DNA of 64,000 nt from Roseateles_B sp041906185 (lineage in GTDB: Bacteria; Pseudomonadota; Gammaproteobacteria; Burkholderiales; Burkholderiaceae_C), in assembly GCA_041906185.1 (NCBI GenBank), contig JAYRJQ010000011.1, forward strand, positions 1 to 64,000. Reading direction: 5' to 3'. The notes beneath the pieces were generated by a model. It did no database searches. It had not been told where the DNA came from and saw nothing but the letters and a program-made list of their open reading frames with translations. Position numbers and translations under genes: made by a program. Shown here in pieces: positions 17,230-26,171 of this stretch (its first letter is position 1; each line of letters opens with the position of its first letter).

Positions 17230-17261
17230 GGGCGGGCTACAGTGAAGCACTGAGCCCGCCC
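17230..17261 (+). terminator. Strong hairpin between permease and glcD
   Basis: GGGCGGGCT (17230-17238) pairs with AGCCCGCCC (17253-17261). Inside, CAGTG and CACTG extend the stem around an AAG loop with one bulged A. The sequence continues TCTGCCTTG with no T-run. It could be a partial terminator or an mRNA stabiliser setting permease versus enzyme levels. Confidence 0.5.
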
Positions 17262-17281
17262 TCTGCCTTGAAGCCCCAGTC

Positions 17282-18781
17282 ATGAACCTCACCGACGCCG
17301 CCTCGCTCAACCCGGCCGAGCGCGCCCAGCGCCAGCACCGACTGGTCCAGGCCCTGCGCGGCCTGCTGCCGGCCCACGCCCTGCTGTGGCAGGCCGAGGA
17401 GACCACGCCCTACGAGTGCGACGGCCTCTCCGCCTACCGCGCCCGCCCGCTGGCCGTGGCCCTGCCCGAGACCGAGGCGCAGGTCGCCGCCGTGCTGCGC
17501 TGCTGCCTCGAGTTGGAGGTGCCCGTGGTCGCCCGCGGCGCCGGCACCGGGCTCTCGGGGGGCGCCCTGCCGCATCCGGACGGCCTCGTGCTCTCGCTGG
17601 CCCGGCTCAACCAGATCCTCGACATCGACCCGCTCGCCCGCACCGCCCGCGTGCAGTGCGGCGTGCGCAACCTCGCCATCTCCGAGGCCGCCGCGCCGCT
17701 GGGGCTCTATTACGCGCCGGACCCGAGCAGCCAGATCGCCTGCACCATCGGCGGCAACATCGCCGAGAACTCCGGCGGCGTGCACTGCCTCAAGTACGGC
17801 CTGACGCTGCACAACGTGCTGCGCGTGAAGGGCTACACCGTGCGCGGCGAGGAAGTCACCTTCGGCTCCGAGGCCCTCGACGTGCCAGGTCTTGACCTGC
17901 TGCCCGTCGTGGTCGGCAGCGAGGGCATGCTGGCCGTGGTGACCGAGGTGACGGTGCGCCTGCTCCCGCGCCCCATCCTGGCGCGCTGCATCATGGCCAG
18001 CTTCGACGACGTCCGCAAAGCCGGGCAGGCCGTGGCCGACCTCATCGCCGCCGGCATCATCCCGGCCGGGCTGGAGATGATGGACAAGCCCATGACCGCC
18101 GCCGTGGAGGACTTCGTCCATGCCGGCTACGACCTCACGGCGGAGGCCATCCTGCTGTGCGAGAGCGACGGCACGCCGGACGAGGTCGAGGAAGAGATCG
18201 AGCGCATGAGCGCCGTCCTGCGCGACAGCGGCGCCACGCAGATCGCCGTCAGCGCCGACGAGGCCCAGCGCCTGCGCTTCTGGAGCGGCCGCAAGAACGC
18301 TTTCCCCGCCTCCGGCCGGCTGAGCCCCGACTACATGTGCATGGACTCGACCATCCCGCGCAAGCGCCTGGCCGACATCCTGCTGGCCATCGCCGAGATG
18401 GAGAAGAAGTACGGCCTGCGCTGCGCCAACGTCTTCCACGCGGGCGACGGCAATCTGCACCCGCTGATCCTCTTCGATGCCAACGACCCGGACCAGCTGG
18501 ACCGCTGCGAGCGTTTCGGCGCCGAGATCCTGGAGACGAGCGTGGCGCTCGGCGGCACGATCACCGGCGAGCACGGCGTGGGCATCGAGAAGCTGGCGTC
18601 GATGTGCGTGCAGTTCAGCCCCGAGGAGCTGCAGCAGATGCGCGACTTCAAGGCCGCCTTCGATCCGCAGGGCCTGCTCAATCCGGGCAAGCTCATCCCC
18701 AGCCATGCGCGCTGTGCGGAATACGGCAAGATGCATGTCCGTAAAGGCCTGCTGGCCTTCCCTGATCTGCCGAGGTTCTGA
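17282..18781 (+). CDS. glcD: Glycolate oxidase subunit GlcD (FAD-linked)
   Basis: A 499-residue FAD-binding PCMH-type oxidase of the VAO family. PVVARGAGTGLSGGALP near residues 80-97 and IGGNIAENSGGVHCLKYG near 157-174 form the FAD site; a C-terminal HAGDGNLHPLILFD motif and the GTITGEHGVGIEKL stretch are diagnostic for GlcD/D-lactate dehydrogenase. With GlcE and GlcF it oxidises glycolate to glyoxylate, passing electrons to quinone. Length is normal. glcE follows directly after the stop codon. Confidence 0.93.
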   Translation: MNLTDAASLNPAERAQRQHRLVQALRGLLPAHALLWQAEETTPYECDGLSAYRARPLAVALPETEAQVAAVLRCCLELEVPVVARGAGTGLSGGALPHPDGLVLSLARLNQILDIDPLARTARVQCGVRNLAISEAAAPLGLYYAPDPSSQIACTIGGNIAENSGGVHCLKYGLTLHNVLRVKGYTVRGEEVTFGSEALDVPGLDLLPVVVGSEGMLAVVTEVTVRLLPRPILARCIMASFDDVRKAGQAVADLIAAGIIPAGLEMMDKPMTAAVEDFVHAGYDLTAEAILLCESDGTPDEVEEEIERMSAVLRDSGATQIAVSADEAQRLRFWSGRKNAFPASGRLSPDYMCMDSTIPRKRLADILLAIAEMEKKYGLRCANVFHAGDGNLHPLILFDANDPDQLDRCERFGAEILETSVALGGTITGEHGVGIEKLASMCVQFSPEELQQMRDFKAAFDPQGLLNPGKLIPSHARCAEYGKMHVRKGLLAFPDLPRF

Positions 18782-19909
18782 ATGTCCGCATCCGCTTCGT
18801 CTTCCCCGCGCCTGGCCCCCGACGCGCTGGGCACCCTGCAGGCCCGCATCCAGGACGCCGCCACGCGGGGTCAGGTCTTGCAGCTGCAGGGCCAGGGCAG
18901 CAAGCAGTTCTACGGCGGCACGCCGCAGGGCGAGCTGCTGGACCTCACGCAGATCGACGGCCTGGCCGGCGTCAGCGCCTACGAGCCGAGCGAGCTGGTG
19001 GTCACCGCCAAGGCCGCGACGCCGCTGGCCGAGCTGGAGGCGCTGCTCGCGGCGCAGGGCCAGCACCTGGCCTTCGAGCCGCCGCGCTTCGACGGCCGCG
19101 GCACCGTCGGCGGCATGGTCGCGGCGGGGCTGTCCGGCCCCTCGCGCGCCACGCAGGGCTCGCTGCGCGACCACGTGCTGGGCCTCACGATGATCAACGG
19201 CCGCGGCGAGCTGCTCAGCTTCGGCGGCACCGTCATGAAGAACGTCGCCGGCTACGACCTGCCCCGCCTGATGTGCGGCGGCCTGGGCGTGCTGGGCGTG
19301 ATCGTGGAGGTCTCGCTGAAGGTGCTGCCCCTGCCCGTGGCGCGCTGCACGCTGCGCTTCGACATGCCCGAGGCGGAGGCCCTGCAGCAGATGAACCGCT
19401 GGTCCGGCAAGCCCCTGCCGCTGCGCGCCAGCGCGGCCTGGGACGGCGCGCTGGTGCTGGAGCTGGCCGGCGCCGAGCGCGCCGTGGCGGCCGCGCGGCG
19501 CGAGCTGGGCGGCGAGCTGATTCCCGAGGACCTGGCCGCCGGCTTCTGGCGCGGGCTGCGGGATCACAGCGACGAGTTCTTCGTCGGCGCCTGCCGTGCA
19601 GTGCAGGGCGGCGCCAAGCTGTGGCGCCTGTCGCTGCCGCAGACGGCGCCCAGCCTGCGCATCCCCGGCGAGCAGATGATCGAGTGGGGCGGCGCCCAGC
19701 GCTGGGTCACCACGCCCCTGCCCGCCGCGCAGCTGCGCGAGATGGCGGCCCAGGCCGGCGGCCATGCCACGCTGTTCCGTTCGCTGGACAAGTCCGTGGG
19801 CGTGTTCAGCCCGCTGAGCGCGCCGCTGGCCCGCATCCACCGCGACCTCAAGACCGCATTCGACCCGGCCGGCGTGTTCAACCGCGGCCGGCTCTATCCC
19901 GATTTCTGA
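18782..19909 (+). CDS. glcE: Glycolate oxidase subunit GlcE (FAD-binding)
   Basis: A 375-residue FAD-binding subunit, shorter than GlcD. The FAD motif region reads FDGRGTVGGMVAAGLSGPSRATQGSLRDHVLGL, and the C-terminus ends in a typical FDPAGVFNRGRLYPDF. It forms the membrane-associated GlcDEF complex. There is no gap to glcD and 23 nt to glcF. An exact copy of the dispersed 14-mer lies at 18868-18881, encoding GQVLQ. Confidence 0.93.
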   Translation: MSASASSSPRLAPDALGTLQARIQDAATRGQVLQLQGQGSKQFYGGTPQGELLDLTQIDGLAGVSAYEPSELVVTAKAATPLAELEALLAAQGQHLAFEPPRFDGRGTVGGMVAAGLSGPSRATQGSLRDHVLGLTMINGRGELLSFGGTVMKNVAGYDLPRLMCGGLGVLGVIVEVSLKVLPLPVARCTLRFDMPEAEALQQMNRWSGKPLPLRASAAWDGALVLELAGAERAVAAARRELGGELIPEDLAAGFWRGLRDHSDEFFVGACRAVQGGAKLWRLSLPQTAPSLRIPGEQMIEWGGAQRWVTTPLPAAQLREMAAQAGGHATLFRSLDKSVGVFSPLSAPLARIHRDLKTAFDPAGVFNRGRLYPDF

Positions 19910-19932
19910 GCGCCCGCGCGCCACGATCCGCC

Positions 19933-21225
19933 ATGCAGACCCGCCTCGCCCCCGAATTCCTGAACACCGCCGCCGGCGAGGCGGCCGAGGCCATCCTGCG
20001 GCGCTGCGTGCACTGCGGCTTCTGCACCGCCACCTGCCCCACCTACCAGCTGCTGGGCGACGAACTCGACGGCCCGCGCGGCCGCATCTACCTGATCAAG
20101 CAGGTGCTGGAGGGCGCCGAGCCCACCCGCGCCACGCAGGAGCACCTGGACCGCTGCCTGACCTGCCGCAACTGCGAGAGCACCTGCCCCTCCGGCGTGC
20201 AGTACGGCCAGTTGCTGGAGATCGGCCGCGAGATCGTCGACCGCAAGGTGCCGCGCCCGCGCACCGAGCGCGCCGTGCACTGGCTGCTGCGCGAAGGCCT
20301 GACCTCGCCGCTCTTCCCCGCCGCCGCGAAGGTCGGGCAGGCGCTGCGCCCGCTCGTGCCCGCCGCCCTGCGCGAGAAGCTGCCGCCCAAGGCCGGCCCG
20401 CGCGCCCACCAGTGGCCCACGCGCAGCCACGCGCGCAAGGTGCTGATGCTGCTGGGCTGCGTGCAGCCCTCGCTGATGCCCAACATCAACGCCGCGACGG
20501 CCCGCGTGCTCGATGCCATCGGCATCCAGACCCTCGTGGCCGACGAGGCCGGCTGCTGCGGTGCCATCCGCGCCCACCTGCACGACGAGCCCGGCGGCCT
20601 CGACGACATGCGCCGCAACGTTGACGCCTGGTGGCCCATGGTGGAGGGCCTGACGGCCTCCGGCACGGTCGAGGCCATCGTGATGAATGCCTCGGGCTGC
20701 GGCGTGATGGTCAAGGACTACGGCCGCCTGCTCGCGAACGACCCGGCCTACGCCGAACGCGCCGCCCGCATCAGCGCCCTGTGCAAGGACATCAGCGAGC
20801 TGCTGGGCCGCGAGGCGGACGCCCTGCAGCAGGCGGTGGAGCGCGCGCAGGCCCGGGCGCAGGCCGGCACCGGCCAGAAGCCGCGCCTCGCCTACCACCC
20901 GCCCTGCACGCTGCAGCACGGCCAGCAGCTCAAGGGCGGCGTCGAGGCGCTGATGCGCCGGCTCGGCTTCGACATCCAGGTCTCGCGCACCGAGAGCCAC
21001 CTGTGCTGCGGCTCCGCCGGCACCTACTCGCTGCTCCAGCCCACGCTCTCTCACCAGCTGCGGGACCGCAAGCTCGCCGCGCTGGCGCCCCTGCAGGCAG
21101 ATTGCACCGTGTCGGGCAACATCGGCTGCATCCAGCACCTGCAGTCGGGCACCGCGCAGCCGGTCCGGCACTGGGTGGAGGTGGTGGACGAGGTGCTGGG
21201 TGCGGATCTCGCCCAGGTGCCCTGA
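19933..21225 (+). CDS. glcF: Glycolate oxidase iron-sulfur subunit GlcF
   Basis: A 430-residue protein with two 4Fe-4S motifs (CVHCGFCTATCPTY near residue 27, CLTCRNCESTCPSG near residue 77) and two CCG domains (EAGCCGAI and HLCCGSAGTYSLL). It carries electrons from GlcD/E to the quinone pool. The start at 19933 is chosen because it begins MQTRLAPEF close to the family norm; the frame runs far upstream inside glcE. The operon lacks glcG and malate synthase glcB here. Confidence 0.93.
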   Translation: MQTRLAPEFLNTAAGEAAEAILRRCVHCGFCTATCPTYQLLGDELDGPRGRIYLIKQVLEGAEPTRATQEHLDRCLTCRNCESTCPSGVQYGQLLEIGREIVDRKVPRPRTERAVHWLLREGLTSPLFPAAAKVGQALRPLVPAALREKLPPKAGPRAHQWPTRSHARKVLMLLGCVQPSLMPNINAATARVLDAIGIQTLVADEAGCCGAIRAHLHDEPGGLDDMRRNVDAWWPMVEGLTASGTVEAIVMNASGCGVMVKDYGRLLANDPAYAERAARISALCKDISELLGREADALQQAVERAQARAQAGTGQKPRLAYHPPCTLQHGQQLKGGVEALMRRLGFDIQVSRTESHLCCGSAGTYSLLQPTLSHQLRDRKLAALAPLQADCTVSGNIGCIQHLQSGTAQPVRHWVEVVDEVLGADLAQVP

Positions 21226-21502
21226 CCCGGGAAGTCCACGGCCCCCACCAGCGCACGCTCGACACGACCGCGGCGCCCGGCGCCTGGCGATCAGGCCAGC
21301 GGGGCCGGGCCACGCCAGCAGCGATCCATTCTTCAGGAAAATGCGCCACAATCGGCCCGCCCCGCGGCGCCCGGTGAATCCTAATCCGTCCATTGACTGC
21401 CTCTCGATGTCTTCAGGCGCCATGGCGTCCAGACCCCTGGCCTCGGCGTGCGGCGCCCTGCATGAACCGGGTCCGAATGACCCCCTGCTCGAAAGCGAAG
21501 GA

Positions 21503-22192
21503 ATGGCATTGATCATGAGAAGGCTGTCTTTGAGTCGGCTGCTGCCCACGGCGGCACTCCTGCTGCTGGCCGGTGTGGCGCACGCCAGCCCCGTGACGTT
21601 CAAGTTCTCCGGGCTGGTCACCGGCAGCCATGGCTATGGGAACAATCTCACCGACCTGCCCATGGGCGGGCAGATCGCCGGTGAGGTGTCGTACGAGACC
21701 GCCCTGACGAACATCTCGTTCCTCTCCTCGAGGGGCATCTACTCGGACTACGCGTCCTCCAGCGGCATCACGCTGCAGGCGCCCAAGGGCACCATCACCA
21801 GCAAGCTGCCGGGCAGTCTTGTCGGGCTGCGGCTGAGCACGGTCGACAACCGCGCGACGTTCCCGGCGTCCCGGGACACGTTCGGCATGTACGAGTACTT
21901 CGACAGCCTCACGCTCTCGGGGTTCCGGAGCATCTACTCCATCAGCCTGGGTTTTGAGCTCGTCGATCGGCTGGCAGGCGTGAGTCTGCCGGGTGCCTTG
22001 TCAGCCAAGGACATCTATGCGGGCCACTGGAGCATCGAGTTCATGGACGGTTCCGGTCTGTATGGCACCGCCAGCCTCCTTGGCAACCCATCCGCGATTC
22101 CGGAGCCCAGCAGCGTGCTGCTCAGCTCGCTGGCGCTCGGACTCGTGCTGTGGGGCCGTCAACGGCCACGCCGCTCGTCGCCCTCCGCCTGA
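21503..22192 (+). CDS. PEP-CTERM sorted exported protein
   Basis: A 229-residue protein with an N-terminal signal peptide (LLPTAALLLLAGVAHAS) and a C-terminal sorting tail: the PEP motif in IPEPSS, a hydrophobic helix and an Arg-rich end (GRQRPRRSS). This is the exosortase/PEP-CTERM signal. The body is Ser/Gly/Tyr-rich and resembles other PEP-CTERM surface proteins without a known activity. An alternative ATG at 21515 (MRRLS) is equally plausible, with AAGGA 12 nt upstream. No exosortase gene is in the window. Confidence 0.85.
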   Translation: MALIMRRLSLSRLLPTAALLLLAGVAHASPVTFKFSGLVTGSHGYGNNLTDLPMGGQIAGEVSYETALTNISFLSSRGIYSDYASSSGITLQAPKGTITSKLPGSLVGLRLSTVDNRATFPASRDTFGMYEYFDSLTLSGFRSIYSISLGFELVDRLAGVSLPGALSAKDIYAGHWSIEFMDGSGLYGTASLLGNPSAIPEPSSVLLSSLALGLVLWGRQRPRRSSPSA

Positions 22193-22382
22193 TCCCGGGC
22201 GGGCGGCGGCAGTCTCCTCGTCCGGCGCCTGATCGAGGCCCTTGAGCCGCATGTCCCGCAGGCGATGCGCCAGGGGTCCCGGCCGGCTCGGTGCCATCGC
22301 CTGACGACCACGTGCCCCGCCTGCTTCAAGATGCCGGCCGGCGCGCCGGCCGTTGCGGAGCCCCGCTGCCTCCTGCACCTCT

Positions 22383-23180
22383 GTGAAGAAGCCGCCCTTC
22401 CCCTCCCTCCCGCAGGCCGCCCTGGTGCTGCTCGCCTGCTTTCTCCTGCAGTACCTGGTGGGCGTGTTCCTCTACGACGCGCGTCGCTCGCTCGGCCTGT
22501 CCGAGGACCAGGTCGTCCCGCTGGCCCTGCTGCTGGCCGATGGCCTGCTGGTAGCGGCACTGCTGCAGTTCAGCGGCATGAGCTACCGGGACCTGCTGCA
22601 TCCCAGCCCCTCGTCCATCGGCGTGACCTGCCTCCTGCTGGTGCCGCCGGTGCTGGCCCTGGTGCCGCTCGCGCTGGGGCTGGATCAGCTGCTGATCGCC
22701 GCCCTCCAGTCCGTGTGGGCCCCGTCCGCCTGGGAGCAGTCCGCCTTCGAGCGCATGGTGGCCCCCACGCTGGCCACCGCCCTCGCCTCCTGCGTGCTGG
22801 CGCCCCTGTTCGAGGAGATGCTGTTCCGCGGCCAGCTGCTGCGGGCCTTTCTGCAGCGCTATCCGCGCGGCGTGGCCATCGTCGGCTCCTCGCTGTACTT
22901 CGGCGTGGCCCACCTGAACCTCTACCAGTTCTTCCTCGCCTTCTTCCTGGGACTGGTGCTGGGCTGGCTCTACGAGCGCTCCCGGTCGCTGATTCCCTGC
23001 CTGGCGCTGCACGCCGCGCTCAACAGCACGGTGTTCCTGCTGAGCAACCAGGCGCCGGCAGAGCCCGCGGCCGCAAGCACCGGCATTCCCGTCACGTACT
23101 GGCTCTTTTCGACGGTCCTGGCCGCCCTGGGTGTCTGGGCGCTGCGCCGCCTGCTGCAGCGCGGCCGGCAGGTCGACTGA
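22383..23180 (+). CDS. CPBP family intramembrane glutamic protease
   Basis: A 265-residue membrane protein with about eight helices and the CPBP (Abi) motifs: PLFEEMLFRGQ near residue 145, FGVAHLN near residue 180 and a third HAALNS motif. The two Glu, Arg and His residues are the catalytic set of this protease family (Rce1-like). The start is uncertain: a GTG at 22383 or a TTG at 22353, neither with a clear ribosome site. Substrate unknown; some members process peptides or give bacteriocin immunity. Confidence 0.85.
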   Translation: MKKPPFPSLPQAALVLLACFLLQYLVGVFLYDARRSLGLSEDQVVPLALLLADGLLVAALLQFSGMSYRDLLHPSPSSIGVTCLLLVPPVLALVPLALGLDQLLIAALQSVWAPSAWEQSAFERMVAPTLATALASCVLAPLFEEMLFRGQLLRAFLQRYPRGVAIVGSSLYFGVAHLNLYQFFLAFFLGLVLGWLYERSRSLIPCLALHAALNSTVFLLSNQAPAEPAAASTGIPVTYWLFSTVLAALGVWALRRLLQRGRQVD

Positions 23181-23219
23181 GCCTGACACGCCCACCCTTG
23201 CATTCACCTCGCTCCGCTC

Positions 23220-23654
23220 ATGACGCTGAACTACCCCCGCGTGCTCGATGAATCCCAGGTCGGCGAGTACCCCGCCGCCGCCAAGTCCGGCGGCGGCTAC
23301 GTCTGGGACGCGGTGCTGGAGTACCGCGTCTGGTGCCACCCGGAACGGGGCGCCCCCGATCTCGCCGAGGGCAGCGACTACTACTACGCCTTCGCGACGC
23401 ACGAGGAAGCGGCCGCCTTCGCCGAGGGCACACCCGGCGCCGAGGACCCGCTCGCCCTCGTCCTGCAACGCGAGTACATCGACGAGCCGACACCGGGCGA
23501 GTACCGGCACGTGCGCGAGGAGCGGATCACCGAGTGGCTGACCGCCTGGCTGGCCCGTCCACCGCGGGACGAGCGCACCATCCCCGAGTTCCTGGCCGCC
23601 CCGGCCACGCCCCATCGCCTGGACGTGCTGCGCGGCCTGGCGCCGCGCGAGTGA
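23220..23654 (+). CDS. Conserved protein of unknown function
   Basis: A 144-residue soluble protein, acidic, rich in Tyr and Trp in its first half (GGGYVWDAVLEYRVWCHPE). I recall similar short proteins in proteobacteria sometimes labelled as acetyltransferases, but no acetyl-CoA motif is visible. No signal or membrane helix. Starts 39 nt after the protease gene. Confidence 0.65.
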   Translation: MTLNYPRVLDESQVGEYPAAAKSGGGYVWDAVLEYRVWCHPERGAPDLAEGSDYYYAFATHEEAAAFAEGTPGAEDPLALVLQREYIDEPTPGEYRHVREERITEWLTAWLARPPRDERTIPEFLAAPATPHRLDVLRGLAPRE

Positions 23655-23846
23655 GGCCCGCCGTGACGAACCCGCCGGCGCCCGGTCACCGCAACGACAC
23701 CGCCCCGACAACGGACGGGCGGGCTGCCCCGTGACGCCTGGATACGCTGCCGCGACCGCCGGGGCCCACGAGATCCCAGGCTGAACGGGCGCGTCGATGG
23801 GCGCATCCACGGCCCCTCACCTGACGCGTTATATGATGCGCGGCCT

Positions 23847-24089
23847 ATGAACATCCTCTCGACAATGGGCGAGCTGGCGTCGGCCGCTCTCGCCCTGGCC
23901 CTGCTGGTCATCTGGGTCTGGACCGGCGTCTGGGCGTTTCACGATGCCACGCGCCGCGGCAAGCCGGGAGGCGCCGTCGCCGTCCTCGTGATGTTCGTGG
24001 CATGGCCTCTGGGACTGGCCGTGTGGCTTGTCCTTCGCCCCGAACAGCGGCGCCCGCCCTTCAACCTGGACGACTTCCGGTCCTCATGA
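23847..24089 (+). CDS. Small two-helix membrane protein
   Basis: An 80-residue protein with two membrane helices around residues 8-30 and 42-62 joined by a short basic loop (HDATRRGKPGG). No Shine-Dalgarno precedes the start; TATGAT at 23832-23837 lies 9 nt before the ATG, suggesting a leaderless or near-leaderless message. The stop overlaps the next gene (ATGA). Confidence 0.6.
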   Translation: MNILSTMGELASAALALALLVIWVWTGVWAFHDATRRGKPGGAVAVLVMFVAWPLGLAVWLVLRPEQRRPPFNLDDFRSS

Positions 24090-24538
24090 GCACCACCTTC
24101 CTCGCCCGCGCCTTCGCCGTCTTCCTGGTGGCCGTGGCCGCCGGCTACTTCCATGCGGCCTGGGACTGTCGGCAGCGCCTGGCTGCCTTCGACGGCGTGA
24201 CGCTGCAGGCCGCCATGGCGAACGTCGAGAACCTGCAGGAGATGAGCACCTTGGAGCGCGGCGGCGCAGGGCTGCCCTTCATCGGCCGGCCCACGCACCA
24301 GGCGGCGATCTCCTTCCACAGCCAGGGATGGGGCCGCATCTCCGGGACCCGTGCCCTGCCTGCCGCCGTGCTGGACCACGCCCGGCACAACGGCTCGATC
24401 CGGATCGAGTACCGCCCGGAAAGCCCGTGGAACTACCGCTTCCCGGGCCTCGAGCCGACGCCGGCGCGTCCGCTGACCCTCGCGCTCGGCCTGCTGGTCG
24501 CGGCGGGCCTGATCACCTGGCGGCATCGCCAGGCGTGA
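24086..24538 (+). CDS. Membrane protein with two terminal helices
   Basis: A 150-residue protein with an N-terminal helix (residues 5-25) and a C-terminal helix (about 127-145) flanking a small periplasmic domain of about 95 residues. No family recognised. It overlaps the preceding 80-residue membrane protein by 4 nt, so the two are probably partners. Confidence 0.6.
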   Translation: MSTTFLARAFAVFLVAVAAGYFHAAWDCRQRLAAFDGVTLQAAMANVENLQEMSTLERGGAGLPFIGRPTHQAAISFHSQGWGRISGTRALPAAVLDHARHNGSIRIEYRPESPWNYRFPGLEPTPARPLTLALGLLVAAGLITWRHRQA

Positions 24539-24609
24539 GCCGCACCGGCGCTTGCGGCGAGGAGCGTCCCCGCCCATCGAGGCCGCCGCAACGCGGCAAA
24601 ATGCCGGCC

Positions 24610-26061
24610 ATGCCTCGCTTCATCGCCCCTCTCCTGGCCGCCCTCGCCACGGCCCTGAGCCTGCCGGCCCTGGCACAGGGCAGCGTCTACCGCTGCACGG
24701 ACGCCCATGGCAAGGTCGCCTACCAGTCCCAGCCCTGTGCGGACTCCCAGACGACCCGCCGCGTGGAACTGGACACGCGCTTCGTCGGCGGCCAGCCGGC
24801 CGCGCGCCCGAGCGAGCCGCCCGCCACGGAGCCCGGTGAGCCCGGCAAGAACGGCGACGGTCCGCCCGAGGCCCCGCCGGCGCCGGCGCCGCCCCCCGCC
24901 CCGTCCCGCGTGAAGCTGCCGGCGCCCACGGCCCAGGAAGCGGCCACCTGGGGCAAGGGCACGGACGTCATCGTCGTCTCCGGCTACCAGGCCAGCAGCC
25001 AGCAGACCGCCGTGAACATCACCCACCCGACGCGGCCCGTGCTGCTGGTGCTCAGCTCCTACCTGCCGGTGCAATGGCGGGTCCTGCCCACGCCGGGCAC
25101 GCGCATCAAGGCGGTCCTGGTCTCGTCCTACCAGCAGCGCTCCAGCGTGCAGGCGCCGCCCGACGTGCCCGTGGCACAGGACGAGCTGCCCCATGCCATC
25201 GAGACGCCCAACGTCAACTTCCGCCAGCTGCTGAGCAAGTTGAACGCCCGCTACGGCGTGCAGGCGGCGGTCGCCTTCAGCGGCGACTACACCCTGCCGG
25301 GCGTTGTCACGGTGAAGGGGCCATACCCCGCGGATCCCTACCTCACGATGGAGGGCGTGCGCCCGGAGGCACCGCGCCTGCCCCTGGCCTTCGATCTGGT
25401 CAGCACCGACGGGCGCCGCATCGCCTGGACCAACGCCGGCCCGGCGGACGGCAAGCCGCAGCAACCGCCCCTGCGCAGCAGCGGTGGCACGCAGGCCGTG
25501 GCACTGCGCGGGGACGGCCAGGAAGCCTTCGCCCTGCACGGCAACGGCGGCGAGCTGCGCTGGTACCCGCGCGGCCTGGCGGGCGGCTGGACGCCCTTGC
25601 CGCTGCCCCGGGAACTGCCCCCGCTGTCGTGGGGCAACGGCCTCGCGCTGGACCCCGCCACCGGCATCCTCGCCATCGTCTCCTTCGGCGGCGAGGGCCA
25701 CTTCTACCGCTACGACACGCGCAAGCGCAGCTGGCTCGGCGCGCGCTCGCTGCAGGACCGCGACCTCATGGGCCTGGCCTTCAACCCGGACACGGGCGGC
25801 TATGTCTCGATGTCCAACGCGGCCGAGCTGGTGTTCTTCAACGGCCAGGGCCAGCTCGAGAGCGTGCGGTCCGTGGCCAAGCTCCTGCCGGACCTGGACA
25901 GCACCTACGACCGCCACAACAGCCGCATCGAGGGCCTGAGCGTCGTGGCGCGCGGCAAGGCCGTCGCGATCCTGCGCATGGTCAAGGGTGCGGTGACGCA
26001 CATCTGGACCTACGAGGTCGCGACCAACCGTGCGCAGCTGACCTTCAAGGCCCCCGAGTGA
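24610..26061 (+). CDS. DUF4124 exported protein with C-terminal beta-propeller-like region
   Basis: A 483-residue protein. A signal peptide is followed by a DUF4124 unit (VYRCTDAHGKVAYQSQPC, two Cys), a Pro/Ala linker (residues about 60-105) and a large C-terminal part with repeated beta stretches such as GLALDPATGILAIVSFGGEGHFYRYD and LMGLAFNPDTGGYVSMSN, suggesting a propeller. A DUF4124 domain fused to such a module is unusual. The start at 24610 lacks a ribosome site; CAAAAT ends 7 nt before it. An ATG at 24601 is possible. Confidence 0.65.
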   Translation: MPRFIAPLLAALATALSLPALAQGSVYRCTDAHGKVAYQSQPCADSQTTRRVELDTRFVGGQPAARPSEPPATEPGEPGKNGDGPPEAPPAPAPPPAPSRVKLPAPTAQEAATWGKGTDVIVVSGYQASSQQTAVNITHPTRPVLLVLSSYLPVQWRVLPTPGTRIKAVLVSSYQQRSSVQAPPDVPVAQDELPHAIETPNVNFRQLLSKLNARYGVQAAVAFSGDYTLPGVVTVKGPYPADPYLTMEGVRPEAPRLPLAFDLVSTDGRRIAWTNAGPADGKPQQPPLRSSGGTQAVALRGDGQEAFALHGNGGELRWYPRGLAGGWTPLPLPRELPPLSWGNGLALDPATGILAIVSFGGEGHFYRYDTRKRSWLGARSLQDRDLMGLAFNPDTGGYVSMSNAAELVFFNGQGQLESVRSVAKLLPDLDSTYDRHNSRIEGLSVVARGKAVAILRMVKGAVTHIWTYEVATNRAQLTFKAPE

Positions 26062-26171
26062 GGAGGCGCGCCCGCCGTTCGGGCGCCGCCTGAGCGCAGA
26101 TCCGGGCACGCCGGGATTCCGACATGCGCCGTCGGCGATACTTCGCCTCCGCTCCGTGCTAACCCCCTTCC

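Noticed and set aside
17237..19924. 895-codon open frame on the minus strand across glcD and glcE
   Set aside because: Antisense shadow of two well-supported enzymes.
21439..21455. Possible -24/-12 site before the first PEP-CTERM gene
   Set aside because: The GG and GC dinucleotides are one base too close, so sigma-54 would not be expected to use it.
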